From Cryptomeria japonica (taxonomy: Eukaryota; Streptophyta; Pinopsida; Cupressales; Cupressaceae), in NCBI RefSeq assembly GCF_030272615.1, contig NC_081412.1:686276583-686332582 (forward strand): a stretch of DNA of 56,000 nt, read 5' to 3'. Position 1 is the first letter of the stretch; each line of letters begins with the position of its first letter. The translations under genes and the position numbers were made by a program. Under the pieces are notes generated by a model, which had not been told where the DNA came from, made no database searches, and saw only the letters and a program-made list of their open reading frames with translations. Shown here piece after piece: positions 35,009 to 45,928 of this stretch.

Positions 35009-38000
35009 ATGGCTTCTTCATCTGTTCCTGAATTCATAGCAAACCCTACTGTAGTCAAAGTGATTAAACGTCCTAGACCCGTATTTTAGTTAGTTCCTGA
35101 AATTGCTAAGAAGGATGATAATGTTGGTGCATTTTCTCAAATCCCCAAAGGAGTAGTTTTTGCAGAAGACCCTAGAATGTACATTCATTATCACATAGAA
35201 GAATTAGGTGATAAGGAAATCAGAGCATGTATAAAACTATAATTTGTGATGATTTCGGTAATGTGAAACCTGAACACAAAATAGTTGAAACCCTAGGATT
35301 CACTGAAATTCTCAGTATTCCATATTTCCCTAAGGATGTTATAAGGATAATTTTAAGCAGGGTTCATGGTGAATTCTTCTGGTTAGACTCAGTCCACAAA
35401 ATCACAAAAGAGGTAGTAAAGGCTATGACAATGTTACCCTCTACTGGTAACAAGCCTAATAAAACAAAGAAGGTCTCAAATGACCTAGTGACTAACCTAA
35501 CAGGTGTAACATCTGACAAGAGATCTTTAAGAGTGAATGATGTAACTGACATCAATGTTAGATTCATTAGCATGATTTTAGGGTATAAAACCACACATGC
35601 AAATAGGTTAAACTTAGTCTCTAGCCTATGCATAAAGAGTGCCTATGATATGATCAAGGATAATGAAAAAATAGATGTGTGTGAATGGTTGAAAGATGAG
35701 CTTATTGATAATCTTGGAAAAATTAAGAAAGACAAAAATGGGACATTTATATTTGGAAACCTACTTGTCTGTTTAATGCTACATATAACAAAACAGGTGC
35801 CTGGTATCGGTAATAAGAATCTTGGTTTTGATATACCGATAGGCAAACAATTGTCTGATTTAATAAATAACATGGGTGAAAATAGAGAAAAGAATATAAA
35901 TGAGTACTTTCAGGCATTAAAGGCCCAGATGAATACTAGAGTTAGACTTTCACAAGCAATTGTAAATAAGTATAAGGATGAAATATGCTTTGTTATTAAC
36001 AAGGATGAGATTTGGATGGAGGCAGTTGTCCCAAGAACCATTTGGGTTACTAAAATGGGTTATGAAACTGATGACAACATAATTGAAACATATGCAAAAG
36101 CCCTTCTAGAAGCACCCAAGGAACCTAAAGAAGAGGTATTTGGCAGTGCTGAGACTATTGAGAATCAAATTCAATCTAAGAAAAGGGTAAAGAAGGTAGA
36201 AGCAATAGTAAGAAGAGGATCTAGACAAGCAAAGGCTATCAAAGAAGATGTACTTAAACAAACCGGTATCACTGAAGATGATTTACAAGCACAACAGCCA
36301 GAAACTCACCTTTCACTGGTAGCAACTTCTTTGGAAAGTGACATGCCAGTTGCATTTAAAAGAGTTGTGAGGAAAAGAGAACCTTCACCAATATCCACAT
36401 CTTCTCCTAGAAGAACCAGACAAAAACAACAAGTAGTAAGGCCCCCAGCTAAGAAGATAACTCCTAAGAAGAAGAAGTTAACACCAAAAAAGAAGACTCA
36501 ACAAAACATTGCTCCAATTGACAAACTACTAGATGAAATAACAGAGGACGGACAACTGAAAAACATCAATAAATTATATGATTCATTATCAGTTAATGAC
36601 AAAGAGAAAGTTGAAAACAATGTAATTCTACACTTGGACATTTACAAGAAATTTCTAATGCAAGTTGTAGATGAATTATCGACAGACCTGTTTAAAAGAC
36701 TTGAAGCTAGAAGACAAGCTGTTGTAGAGCTTGATAAGAAAATGAAAATTAAAAAACTACTTGCTATTTATCCAGTCAACTCACCAAAAGAGATAGATGA
36801 TCTGATCTTTGAGGCTAACCAGTCAGTATTTTCAACTACACACCGACATGTAACAATTATGGTTGGTAGAGTAAATGAGGTTGCAGAGGAAACTGTAAAT
36901 GCATGGGACATATTCCTTGTAGAGAAGGAAAAGCAGGAAGAATATAGAAAACCCAAACACATCAAAGTATATCAGAAGGATAAGGATAAGGGAAAAGGCA
37001 AGGTTGGTGGACCACCTAGCATCAAAATAAAAGATAAATTATCCCCACCACCTCTGTATACTCCACCGGTAGTGACTACTGATAATCAACCGGATAGTGA
37101 GAGCATGGACATATCAAAATAGGACACCAATCCTAACTCTGAGGTATTATACATAGTGGACATTAATACTCAAAAGGTCAATATTATGGTAGACAAGGAT
37201 ACAACTGAGAGGACGGATATGGCTAATGAGCAATAGGTAACTGATAGTACAGAAGGCAAACCGATAGATGATAACATAGAGTAACAAGCAGAGCAACATG
37301 CTCCATCACCGCAACAGGTTCATACAGAGTCAGTGCCACTGACATCAGCTGAGCAAACCAAACCTTTGCTTAAAGAAATGGAAACACAAATTTACCTACT
37401 AGAGATCACCACAAGCAAGGATATTGCTCCCACCGGCGGAGTACAGAGTGTTGGCTCTTCAAGTACAAAATTCAAACCAACTAATGTAACAGAAGTTCTT
37501 TTGGATTCCATAAAGAAGATAACAGATTGTAGCTCATAGGCTTACAAGGCAATATATGACACCATTCCAATTTTGACAATGATAGAACCAAAATGTAATG
37601 TAGATAATAAAGATTCTTTGAGTCAACTTGACACTTTGTCTAAGTATATTACTGAAAACACTGTGACAATTGAACAAATAAAAGAGGAAGCATTCAAGGA
37701 GAGATTAGAGAAGGAAAAACACAAATTCTTTGAGGAAGAAATAAAGAAGTGTACAAGGCAATTTGACACACTTCTTCTGAAACTATGTAGCACATTGAAG
37801 GAATTCAAAACTTTGTACAGGGATACATGTAAAACTAACTTTCTGACAGTTGATATAAACAAGAAAATTAGCAAGATACAAGAAGAAATAAATCAACTAG
37901 CTGACAATTTCATCAATTCATCTGATTCATTATCAGTTTTTGAGCAGAAAATAACAGGTTTTGAGGAAGAACTACTAAAGTTGGAAAGAGACAAAGAAAG

Positions 38001-38249
38001 AATAAAAGGAAAGGCTAAAGATCTTAAATGGAGACTTAGTCCAAAATTGGACTATCTCGCCTCCTTAAGGAAAAAATATCTGATGCTTTGGTTCAAGGAC
38101 AAAAAACACCGGCAGAGCAAATGCAACACCTCACAGGTATAGTTCAGAGGATAGAGACCACAATAAAAGACAACAAAAAGTTCATTGAGAGCTTAAATCT
38201 GGTTTTGGTAGATCTTTTTCAGATTGTAACCAATCAGTTACAAGGATGA
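35009..38249 (+). pseudogene. ORF2 of element D: ~1,080-codon protein of unknown function
   Basis: It starts MASSSVPEFIANPTVVKVIK and needs one frameshift at about 35226 (one base missing relative to element E) to join the 631-codon open stretch 35227-37122. The N-terminal ~330 residues look like an alpha-helical globular domain with LSRVHGEFFWLDSVHKITKE and ICFVINKDEIWMEAVVPRTI. A basic, nuclear-signal-like patch KKITPKKKKLTPKKK follows near 36445-36495. The middle is another helical domain, then a Pro/Thr-rich linker with stops. The C-terminus (37573-38249) is a coiled coil shifted in frame near 38060. No nuclease, polymerase or protease motif is visible. It occupies the place of pol. The ITKEVVKA.T.LPSTG text recalls plant transposon-associated proteins, but I cannot name a family. 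Confidence 0.75.
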
Positions 38250-38439
38250 AGTGGAAACCACACTCTATTGACACTTTGACAACCTTTGTCATTGATGCCA
38301 AAGGGGGAGTAGTGGTATGAGAAAAATCCAATAACTTAGGGATCATCTGCTCAGGGGGAGCACACATTTTTGGTAACAATTTTTTGGAATTCAATTTTTG
38401 GATACACTTTTGAATTTTTCTCATGAGTGTTGCCATCAA

Positions 38440-38455
38440 TGCCAAAGGGGGAGAT
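38440..38455 (+). promoter_or_regulatory. Polypurine tract of element D
   Basis: GCCAAAGGGGGAGAT immediately precedes the 3' LTR (TGTTGG). An earlier GCCAAAGGGGGAG copy lies at 38298-38311, so the 3' untranslated region holds two near-identical tracts. Confidence 0.85.
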
Positions 38456-39229
38456 TGTTGGTAAATGCACACTCCAATGAGACATTGTAGGTGATTGAAG
38501 GTTTTGTCATTGATGACAAACTTACAATCCTATGACACTGACAAGACAATTCACGGGCACCGGAAAAGACAAACTCTACACCGACATAGAGACCACCGAC
38601 AGCAAAAGGAAGCATACCGACATTGAAGCCGACATGAATTTTGTTTGTAATATATTTTGTTTATTATTGTAAAATCATTGTAAGCTGACTTGGAAAGTTG
38701 TAAAATGACTCATATATATAGGAGATCATTATAGAACATTTTGGAATAGAGGGAAGGAAAAATATAGGCGAAATAAGGTAGACCTATTATGCGAATTATA
38801 GGTTAAGGGTTTATGTATGAAGTAGAGATATAAACCGGTACTGGATCTGGCATAGTAGATGCTATTTTGAAGCAGTACAAGACATTGGATTTATATAATC
38901 CATTTTGTAATTGAGCAGTGAGCTCTAGGCACTTGACCTTCCTGCATGTGTAGGCCCCTCTTGTAGCAGTAATATTCTCTTATTGGCCAATAAGTGAATA
39001 TTGTGGGTCACAAATCCCACCGAGGTTTTTCCCACACCGAGTTTCCTCGTTAAACTACTGTGTTATGGTGTGTTTTTCATGTGGTTGCTGTTATCTTTGT
39101 TTATTGCATTATTTCTTGTTTACCGGTATTAAGTATTAATATGTTCTACATATTTTAAGTTAAGAAAATAAAATTACTAGTTAGATACTGATTCACCACC
39201 CCCTCTCAGTATCTGTGGGAATCCTAATA
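38456..39229 (+). repeat. 3' LTR of element D (774 bp)
   Basis: It runs TGTTGGTAAATGC...GGGAATCCTAATA; the terminal CA has mutated to TA. It is followed by the TSD GGCTG. The TATA box CATATATATAGG is at about 38710. Confidence 0.9.
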
Positions 39230-39442
39230 GGCTGCTCATGCAAAACCGTTAACTGGTTGGGAAAAATATGAGCCCTTCCTTAGCAATGGATTATGGCCAT
39301 GAAATGTAGCAAAGGATAATGACTCTCTAGCGACTGCTTCACTGTAAACTCTCAGATTAATGATGTGCAAGAAAAACCTGTATATATGCTCATCTTCAAA
39401 AAGTCATGTTTCATCATAAATTTCTGAATTTTCTTAAACTCC

Positions 39443-40576
39443 CTACATGGTACTATTCAAGTATTTTTCTATTTTTGATTGCAAATAATAACAGTCAGAT
39501 ATTTTTGAAGGAATGGTTGCATCATCTTTAAAATTTCTACTATTAAAACCATCGCTCTTAAAAGGGCTTTCACAATTTATATTGGGCTTGGAATAAATAA
39601 AGACTTCATCAAGAATAGGATCTACACTAGCTAAAAAAACTTCATCTTTCTTTACTGCAATCAAATCTAAACACTCCCTATCCACAACCAAAGCATGAAA
39701 TGCATCAATACCCGAGCTTATTGTAGAAGAGCCTTCTCCTTCAACGGATGACAAAAAATGACATATGATTTCCTCTTCACGGAAAGAAAAGTGTTTCAAA
39801 ACCTTTGAAAATTCTAGAAATGACAACGCTTTAACAACTTGGCTGCTTCCTTGCTCTAGATTCATTTCAAAAACTTCTTTTTCTTTCATATTTTTAGAAA
39901 AATCTTCAACAGAGCAATATTTTGGTTTATTTTTAACACAAGCCTCACTAGATAAACCTTCAAATAACATCATTGTATCTTGAAAGTGAAATGACTCCAT
40001 TATAGATTCATTAAAATCTTGCAAAGAATCATTCTTACCATTTTCTTCTATAAAATTGAAGGCTGCATATTCTGACTGTGTGTTAATCTGAAAAATTTCA
40101 TCTTGAAAACTTGTTGGGATAAGCTGATTTTCAATAATTTCAAAACTGAAACTTTCTACTTCTAGAGAGGAAAATGATTTCAACGAATCTTGATCATTCA
40201 AGCTCACAAGTCCTCCAATGTTGTCTTGGTCATTTTTGCTTAATAATGTTAAATCTTCATGAGGCTGAATTGTTACTCCTTGGACTTCTTTCTCACTCAA
40301 GATTGGAAAGTTGCAAGAATGAAAAGAAAATGGAATAGGTGGAACATCATCATCATCAACTCTTAATTCCTCTTTAAGTTGTGATATTCTCTCTTCATGT
40401 TCTTGCAGCAAATTTGTTCTTTCTTCCAGCTCTTTCAACTTGTGATACTGAGTGCACAGGCTCATCCATAAGAGTGCATATACATGGTCATCTTCCATAC
40501 TTTTGTTTGTTTTTACAACTTTAGTAATACTTTCTTTGCAGCGATCCCAAAAGTCATGCAACATTTTATCATCCAT
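39443..40576 (-). CDS. Intact body-1 frame of array H (378 codons), unknown function
   Basis: The best preserved of three copies. I place the start at 40576 (MDDKMLHDFWDRCKESITKV) because an upstream stop closes the frame in this copy and copy 2 uses the same Met. The segment ELEERTNLLQEHEERISQLK is a coiled coil. A long acidic, Ser/Phe-rich region follows with repeated S-F-x-F-E/Q patterns, ending SKIEKYLNSTM. There is no zinc knuckle, protease or capsid motif. It is the only frame in the body of array H and follows the primer binding site, so it may be a leader ORF1-type or gag-substitute protein. Three copies keep the same reading phase over most of their length. Confidence 0.6.
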   Translation of the reverse strand: MDDKMLHDFWDRCKESITKVVKTNKSMEDDHVYALLWMSLCTQYHKLKELEERTNLLQEHEERISQLKEELRVDDDDVPPIPFSFHSCNFPILSEKEVQGVTIQPHEDLTLLSKNDQDNIGGLVSLNDQDSLKSFSSLEVESFSFEIIENQLIPTSFQDEIFQINTQSEYAAFNFIEENGKNDSLQDFNESIMESFHFQDTMMLFEGLSSEACVKNKPKYCSVEDFSKNMKEKEVFEMNLEQGSSQVVKALSFLEFSKVLKHFSFREEEIICHFLSSVEGEGSSTISSGIDAFHALVVDRECLDLIAVKKDEVFLASVDPILDEVFIYSKPNINCESPFKSDGFNSRNFKDDATIPSKISDCYYLQSKIEKYLNSTM

Positions 40577-40647
40577 CTCAAGAATTTCTGTAATGGTAGG
40601 CAATTTTCTCCCATTTCTTTTATTATTTTTATTTTACATAGTTTTAC

Positions 40648-40660
40648 AATAGAGTCGCCA
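40648..40660 (-). promoter_or_regulatory. Second primer-site-like motif, body 1 of array H
   Basis: The minus strand reads TGGCGACTCTATT about 85 bases inside the true primer site. Equivalent motifs occur at 44224-44237 and 45824-45837, so each body has two copies of TGGCGACTCT. Confidence 0.5.
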
Positions 40661-40728
40661 ATCTCCTTGCACACAAAGATGTCTTTAAAACCTTTGGAAA
40701 GAAAGGACTGATCTTTTGTTTTTGATTT

Positions 40729-40746
40729 CCCCCAGCAGAGTCACCA
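40729..40746 (-). promoter_or_regulatory. Primer binding site of array H, unit 1 (tRNA-Arg type)
   Basis: The minus strand reads TGGTGACTCTGCTGGGGG six bases after the LTR end. It matches the complement of a plant tRNA-Arg 3' end (TGGCGACTC(C/T)(A/G)CTGGGG, from memory), the primer type I recall for Ogre-like elements. Confidence 0.75.
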
Positions 40747-40752
40747 AAAATT

Positions 40753-42545
40753 TGTTGGTTAACAGATTTGTCCTTCTTAAATACCTTTCACAAATGACTC
40801 ATAAATGCCCAAATTGAAAGACAACAAAGGAACCAACAATTGAGTCACTTGCAATCGTAAGTGCAAGTGCTTTCTGAATTTTGATATGAAGGTATAACTC
40901 CCTTTGTTGGATAAAAATGTATATTTTCAGAATATGCTTTTAACCAGAAAGCAATAAAGGAAACTAACATCTACCCATAACCATGAAAGTAGATGTGAAA
41001 AACTCATTTAAAATGAAGTGAATGAAGATAACTAAAATGCAGTTTAAATACCCACAGCTAAGAAAATACCCTTTCCAATAGAATCAAAATTCCCAAGACT
41101 CTGATCGAGTCTCTCTCATGCCTCAAAGGACAAGGGGGATCAGAATACCCAGGCAAAGAGCTAACATCAGATTTCTTTCCAATATATAAGTTATTTCTGA
41201 AATCAATGTTTCAGTATTAAATACATACACAGTTTAATGTAACAAAAAAGGCAATGAAAGGTAATCACAAGAGAAACAAATATCATTGTAATCAAAAGAA
41301 AATATTGACAAATGCATAGATCAATAAAATCTTCTTCATTCTATCAATGCCAAAATATGGGCTCACAGACTAAACACTTCTGAAAAATAAAATTGTGATG
41401 TCCAGAAAACAACGCTGCTGCCTCTTTTTTATAGCATAAAAAGAAAAAAAGAAGCCTTGCTCTTTTCTTTCATTACATATATATAGCCTCTTTTTTTTTA
41501 AAAGAGACTTTCAGTTATCAATAATTGATTCTTGAAAAAATTATTAATTAATCTTTTCTTTTATCTTTTATCTTCTTCTCGAAAACTCTTTTTTTTTTTT
41601 TTAGCTTCAAATCTTTTATCCTCCATTCCTTTCTAAGAAATATTTGTAGAAAATTTAAATTAAACACATCTAATTATGTGTTGACAGGTGGACATATTTA
41701 TCTCCAAGATAAAGTATTATCTGGATCTCCATTTCAAAAGAGTCTCCACTGTGAGCTTCTCATAATAATCTTTTTCTCAGAATGTTTTATAGACCCGTAC
41801 TCAGAGATCAATAACTTTTGAAGGCAATAATAGTTTGCCAATCTCTCCACTGAGGATTTAGAAAATGAAGTTTTCTAAAACATATAAAAAATTTAGCGCT
41901 ATCCAACGGTTGAATTGATAGTTATTCCCCCACACAAAGACTGATTTTTTTGTCTAAAAATAAAGACTTAGAAAGTTCATGGCTACAGGTTGCATTGAAA
42001 AATAAAAACAATATACATGTCAATGTTATTGGATTATTGAACTCATTGAATTTTAAACTCACACACTTTGAACCTGCATCTGTTTGATCAGATGAATCTC
42101 TGAAATCTAAATTTGAACCTCTGAAATTAAACCTGCGAACATTGAACCTGCGAACATTGAACCTTGAACCTTGAACCTACGGGGTTCAATCAGAAGGTTC
42201 AAAATTATAGACTTTTCCCATAATATGCTTCATTTATCACTTTGTCTTCATATTTAGCTTCCAGTTGAACCTTTGAACCTTGAACCTTGAACCAAAGAAG
42301 GTTCAAAGTTCAAGTTCAATGACCAAAAATTACAAAGACCTTACACTTGTAAAAACTAAAGTTGCCTTACAACCCACTCCGGTTGAACTCAAACTTTGAA
42401 CTTTGCAGAGGTTCAATCGACAGATTCAGTTCAAGCAAAATTTTAGCAAGACAAAAACCGGGAATTATACAAGGTAAGACTGAATAAACACTCCTTATTT
42501 GAGGACACGAGAGACATAGAGAAAGTGAAAATATGGAGGGTAACA
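40753..42545 (-). repeat. LTR b of array H (1,793 bp, uninterrupted)
   Basis: It runs TGTTGGTTAACAG...GGAGGGTAACA and is the reference copy. It lies between body 1 and body 2 and serves both. A tract of repeated TTGAACCTTGAACC and GCGAACATTGAACCT lies at about 42120-42300. Confidence 0.85.
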
Positions 42546-42567
42546 TTGACTCTGACTGGTGGACGAG

Positions 42568-42639
42568 GACTACAAGGATGAAGAGAATCCAAAACATCTC
42601 TGGGTGAGACTGGTGCCTTATCCATTGGGCAATAGAGTC
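42568..42639 (-). ncRNA. tRNA-Arg-like relic in body 2 of array H
   Basis: The minus strand begins GACTCTATTGCCCAATGGAT, continues AAGGCACCAGTCTCACCCAG, and ends CATCCTTGTAGTC, 72 bases in all. The 5' GACT can pair with the 3' AGTC as an acceptor stem, and GCCC..GGC forms a D arm. The T-arm stem GGAT/ATCC closes a 7-base loop that lacks the TTCG core. The anticodon stem has decayed. It is 22 bases from the LTR on the polypurine-tract side and is conserved in body 1. Confidence 0.65.
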
Positions 42640-42985
42640 AAAGAAATTGCAGGAATAAAGGGCGTTGCTTTGCAGAAGGGTGGAGGGGAACATGCCAAGA
42701 ATTGAAAACTAACAAGCCAAAACCACTAAAGCCTATGACAAACCAAAAATTTATTTGCAATTATGTACAGGGGTGGGAAATCCCTTTACCTCAGGGAAAC
42801 TCTAGGCTACTCATGCAATACCGTTAACTTGCTAGGAAAAATATGAGCCCTTCCTCAGCAATAGATTGTGGCCATGAAATGTAGCAAAGGATAATGACTC
42901 TCTGGCGACTGCTTCACTGTTAACTCTCAGATTAATGATGTGCAAGAAAAAATTGTATATATGCTCATCTTCAAAAAGCCACCTT

Positions 42986-44151
42986 TTATCGTAAATTTCT
43001 TATTTTTTCTTGAACTCCTTGCATGGTACTATTCAAGTATTTTTCTATTTTTGATTGCAAATAATAATAGTTAGAGATATTTAAAAGAATGGCTGCATCA
43101 TCTTTAAAATTTCTACTATTAAAACCATCGCTCTTAAAAGGACTTTCAACATTTATATCGAGCTTGAAATAAAGAAAGACTTCATCAAGCATAGGATCTA
43201 CACTAGCTGAAAAAACTTCATCTTTCTTTACTGCAATCAAATCTGAAAACTCCCTATCCACATCCAAAGCATGAAATGCATCAATACTCAAGCTTATTGT
43301 AGAAGAGCCTCCTCCTTCAATGGATGACAAAAATTGACATACGATTTCCTCTTCATGGAAATAAATGTCTTTCAAAACCTCCTAAAATTCAAGAAATTGC
43401 AACACTTTAAGTTCTTGGCTGCTTCATGCTCTAGATTCATTTCAAGAAATTATTTTTCTTTCATATTTTTAGAAAAATATTCAACAGAGAAAGATTTTGT
43501 TTTATTTCTAACACATGCCTCACTAGATAAACCTTCAAATAAGATCATTGTATCTTCAAAGTGAAATGACTCCAGAATAGATTCATTTAAATCTTTCAAA
43601 GAATCATTCTTACCATCTTCTTCTATAAAATTGAAAGTTGAATATTCTGGCTGTGTGTTAATCTGAAAACTTTCATCTTTAAAAATTGCTCGGAGAAGCA
43701 GATTTTCAATAATTTCAAAACCGAACCTTTCTACTTCTGGAGAGGAAAATGATTTCAATGAATCTTGATCATTCAAGCTCATAAGTCCTCCAATGTTCTC
43801 TTGGTCATTCTTGCTTAATAATTTTAAATCTTCATGAGGTTGAATCGTTACTCCTTGGACTTCTTGCTCACTCAAGATTGGAAAGTTGCAAGAATGAAAA
43901 GAAAATGGAATAGCTGGAGCATCCTCATCATCAACTCTTAATTCCTCTTTAAGTTGTGATATTCTCTCTTCATGTGCTTGCATCAAATCTGTTATTTCTT
44001 CCAGCTCTTTTAACTTGTGAAACCAAGCGCACATGCCCATCCATAAGAGTGTAGATACATGGCCATATTCCATACTTTTCTTTGTTTTTACAGCTTCAGT
44101 AATACTTTCTTTGTAGCGATCCCAAAAGTCATGCATCACTTTATCATCCAT
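42986..44151 (-). pseudogene. Body-2 copy of the array H frame, broken
   Basis: It starts MDDKVMHDFWDRYKESITEA (44151) and stays open to 43450. Small deletions at 43376-43449 shift the frame, and it resumes open from 43375 to 42986, ending near NSTMQGVQEKIRNL. The protein is clearly the same as the intact copy at 39443-40576, including SFHSCNFPILSE and FNSRNFKDDA. The loss is recent enough that both halves are still readable. Confidence 0.75.
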
Positions 44152-44305
44152 CTCAAGAATTTTTGTAATGGTAGGCGATCTTCTCCCATTGCTTCATTTT
44201 TTATTTTATTTTGTATAGTTTTGCAATAGAGTCGCCAATCTCCTTGCACACAAGAATGTCTTTAAAACCTAAGGAAAGAAAGGACTGGTCTTTTGTTTTT
44301 TATTT

Positions 44306-44322
44306 CCCTAGTAGAGTCGCCA
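44306..44322 (-). promoter_or_regulatory. Primer binding site of array H, unit 2
   Basis: The minus strand reads TGGCGACTCTACTAGGG, six bases from the end of LTR c. A second TGGCGACTCTATTG lies at 44224-44237. Confidence 0.75.
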
Positions 44323-44328
44323 AAAATC

Positions 44329-44866
44329 TATTGGTTAACAGATTTATCCTTCTCAAATACCTTTCACAAATGACTCATAAATGCCCAAATTGAAAGACAA
44401 CCAAAGAACCAACAATTGAGTCACTTACAATCGTAAGTGCAAGTGCTCCTTGAATTTTGATATGAAGGTACAACTCCCTTCGTTGGATAAAAATGCATAT
44501 TTTCTAAATATGTTCTAAACTAGAAAACAATGAAGGAAAACTAACATCTACCCATAACCATGAAAGTAGATGTGAAAAATTGATTTAAAATGAAGTGAAT
44601 GAAGATAACTAAAACACAGTTTAATTACCCACACTCGGAAAATACCCTTTCCAATATAATCAAACTTTCCTAGACTCTGATCGAGTCTCTCTCATGCCTC
44701 AAAGGACAAGGGGGATTAGAATGCCCAGGAAAAGAGATAACATCATATTTCTTTCCAATATATAAGTTATTTCTGAAATCAAAGTTTGAGAATTAAATGC
44801 ATAAACAATTTAATGTAATAGAAAAGGCAATGAAAGGTAATCGCAAGAGAAACAAATCTCATTGTG
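44329..44866 (-). repeat. LTR c of array H, truncated
   Basis: It begins TATTGGTTAACAG and matches the first ~540 bases of LTR b. At CAAATCTCATTGTGATCATC it jumps directly into the 3' part of the body-3 frame. A deletion of about 1.8 kb removed the rest of the LTR, the tRNA-like segment and the end of the frame. Confidence 0.8.
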
Positions 44867-45763
44867 ATCATCTTTAAAATTTCTACTATTAAAACCATCA
44901 CTCTTAAAATAACTTTCAATGGTTATATCGAGCTTGGTATAAAGAAAGACTTCATCAAGCATAGGATCTACACTAGCTAAAAAAACTTTATCTTTCTTTA
45001 CTGCAATCAAATCTGAAAACTCCCTATTAACAACCAAAGCATGAAATGCATCAATACCTGAGCTTACTGTAGAAGAGCCTTCTCCTTCAATGGATGACAA
45101 AAACTGACATATGATTTCCTCTTCACGGAAATAAATGTCTTGCAAAACCACTAAAAATTCTGGAAACAACAACACTTTAACAACTTGGCTGCTTCCTTGC
45201 TCTAGATTCATTTCAAAAACTTCTTTTTCTTTCATATTTTCAGAAAAATCTTCAACAGAGCAAGATTTTGTTTTATTGTAACACAAGCCTCACTAGATAA
45301 ACCTTCAAATAACATCATTGTATCTTCAAAGTGAAATGACTCTAGAATAGATTCATTAAAATATTGCAAAGAATCATTCTTACCATTTTCTTCTATAAAA
45401 TTGAAGGTTGCATATTCTAGTTGTGTGTTAATCTGAAAAATTTCATCTTTAAACATGGTGGGACAAGCTGATTTTCAATAATTTTAAAATTGGAAAGTTG
45501 CAAGAATGAAAAGAAAATGGAATAGTTCGAGCATCCTCATCATCAACTCTTAGTTCCTCTTTAAGTTGTGATATTCTCTCTTCATGTGCTTGCAACAAAT
45601 TTGTTCTTTCTTCCAGCTCTTTCAACTTGTGAAACCAAGCACACAGGCTCATCCATAAGGGTGTAGATAAATGGTCATCTTCCATACTTTTGTTTATTTT
45701 TACAGCTTTAGTAATACTTTCTTTGCAGTGATCCCAAAAGTCATGCAACATTTTATCATCCAT
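44810..45763 (-). pseudogene. Body-3 copy of the array H frame, deleted at both an internal site and the 3' end
   Basis: It starts at the conserved MDDKMLHDFWDHCKESITKA. Around 45470 about 200 bases are missing, so FHSCNFPIL runs into unrelated codons. The frame resumes as MFKDEIFQINTQLEYATFNF, is shifted near 45280, and continues to 44870, where the deletion junction adds an LTR-derived tail. It is the most degraded of the three. Confidence 0.7.
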
Positions 45764-45823
45764 CTCAAGAATTTCTGTAATGGTAGGCAGTTTTCTCCTA
45801 TTTCTTTTTTTATTTTTATTTTG

Positions 45824-45837
45824 CAACAGAGTCGCCA
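45824..45837 (-). promoter_or_regulatory. Second primer-site-like motif, body 3 of array H
   Basis: The minus strand reads TGGCGACTCTGTTG, the counterpart of 40648-40660 and 44224-44237. Confidence 0.45.
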
Positions 45838-45905
45838 ATCTCCTTGCACACAAAGATGTCTTTAAAACCCGAGGAAAGAAAGGATTGATCTTTTGTTTTT
45901 GATTT

Positions 45906-45922
45906 TCTTAGGAGAGTCGCCA
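45906..45922 (-). promoter_or_regulatory. Primer binding site of array H, unit 3
   Basis: The minus strand reads TGGCGACTCTCCTAAGA, six bases from the end of LTR d; the last bases have diverged. Confidence 0.65.
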
Positions 45923-45928
45923 AAAATC

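Larger units (their letters stand above)
32737..39229 (+). mobile_element. Element D: Copia-type non-autonomous element with gag and ORF2, no pol
   Basis: The LTRs are 32737-33519 and 38456-39229, both starting TGTTGG(C/T)AAATGCACACTCC. The element is flanked by GGCTG (32732-32736 and 39230-39234). A tRNA-iMet primer binding site follows the 5' LTR and a polypurine tract precedes the 3' LTR. Inside are a gag with four CCHC knuckles and a ~1,080-codon ORF2. No protease, integrase, RT or RNase H motif occurs in any frame, and there is no gap where they could fit. The element is 6,493 bp, inserted in body 1 of array H. Element E is a second member of the family. Confidence 0.9.

Noticed and set aside
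42568-42639. A functional tRNA-Arg gene
   Set aside because: The anticodon loop is shortened, the B box lacks the TTCGA core and the acceptor stem is only partly paired. It is kept as a relic only.
42367-42693. Minus-strand 108-codon frame, and its counterpart at 32411-32668
   Set aside because: They cross the LTR border and the tRNA-like segment and are not kept in phase between copies, so they are unlikely to be translated genes.
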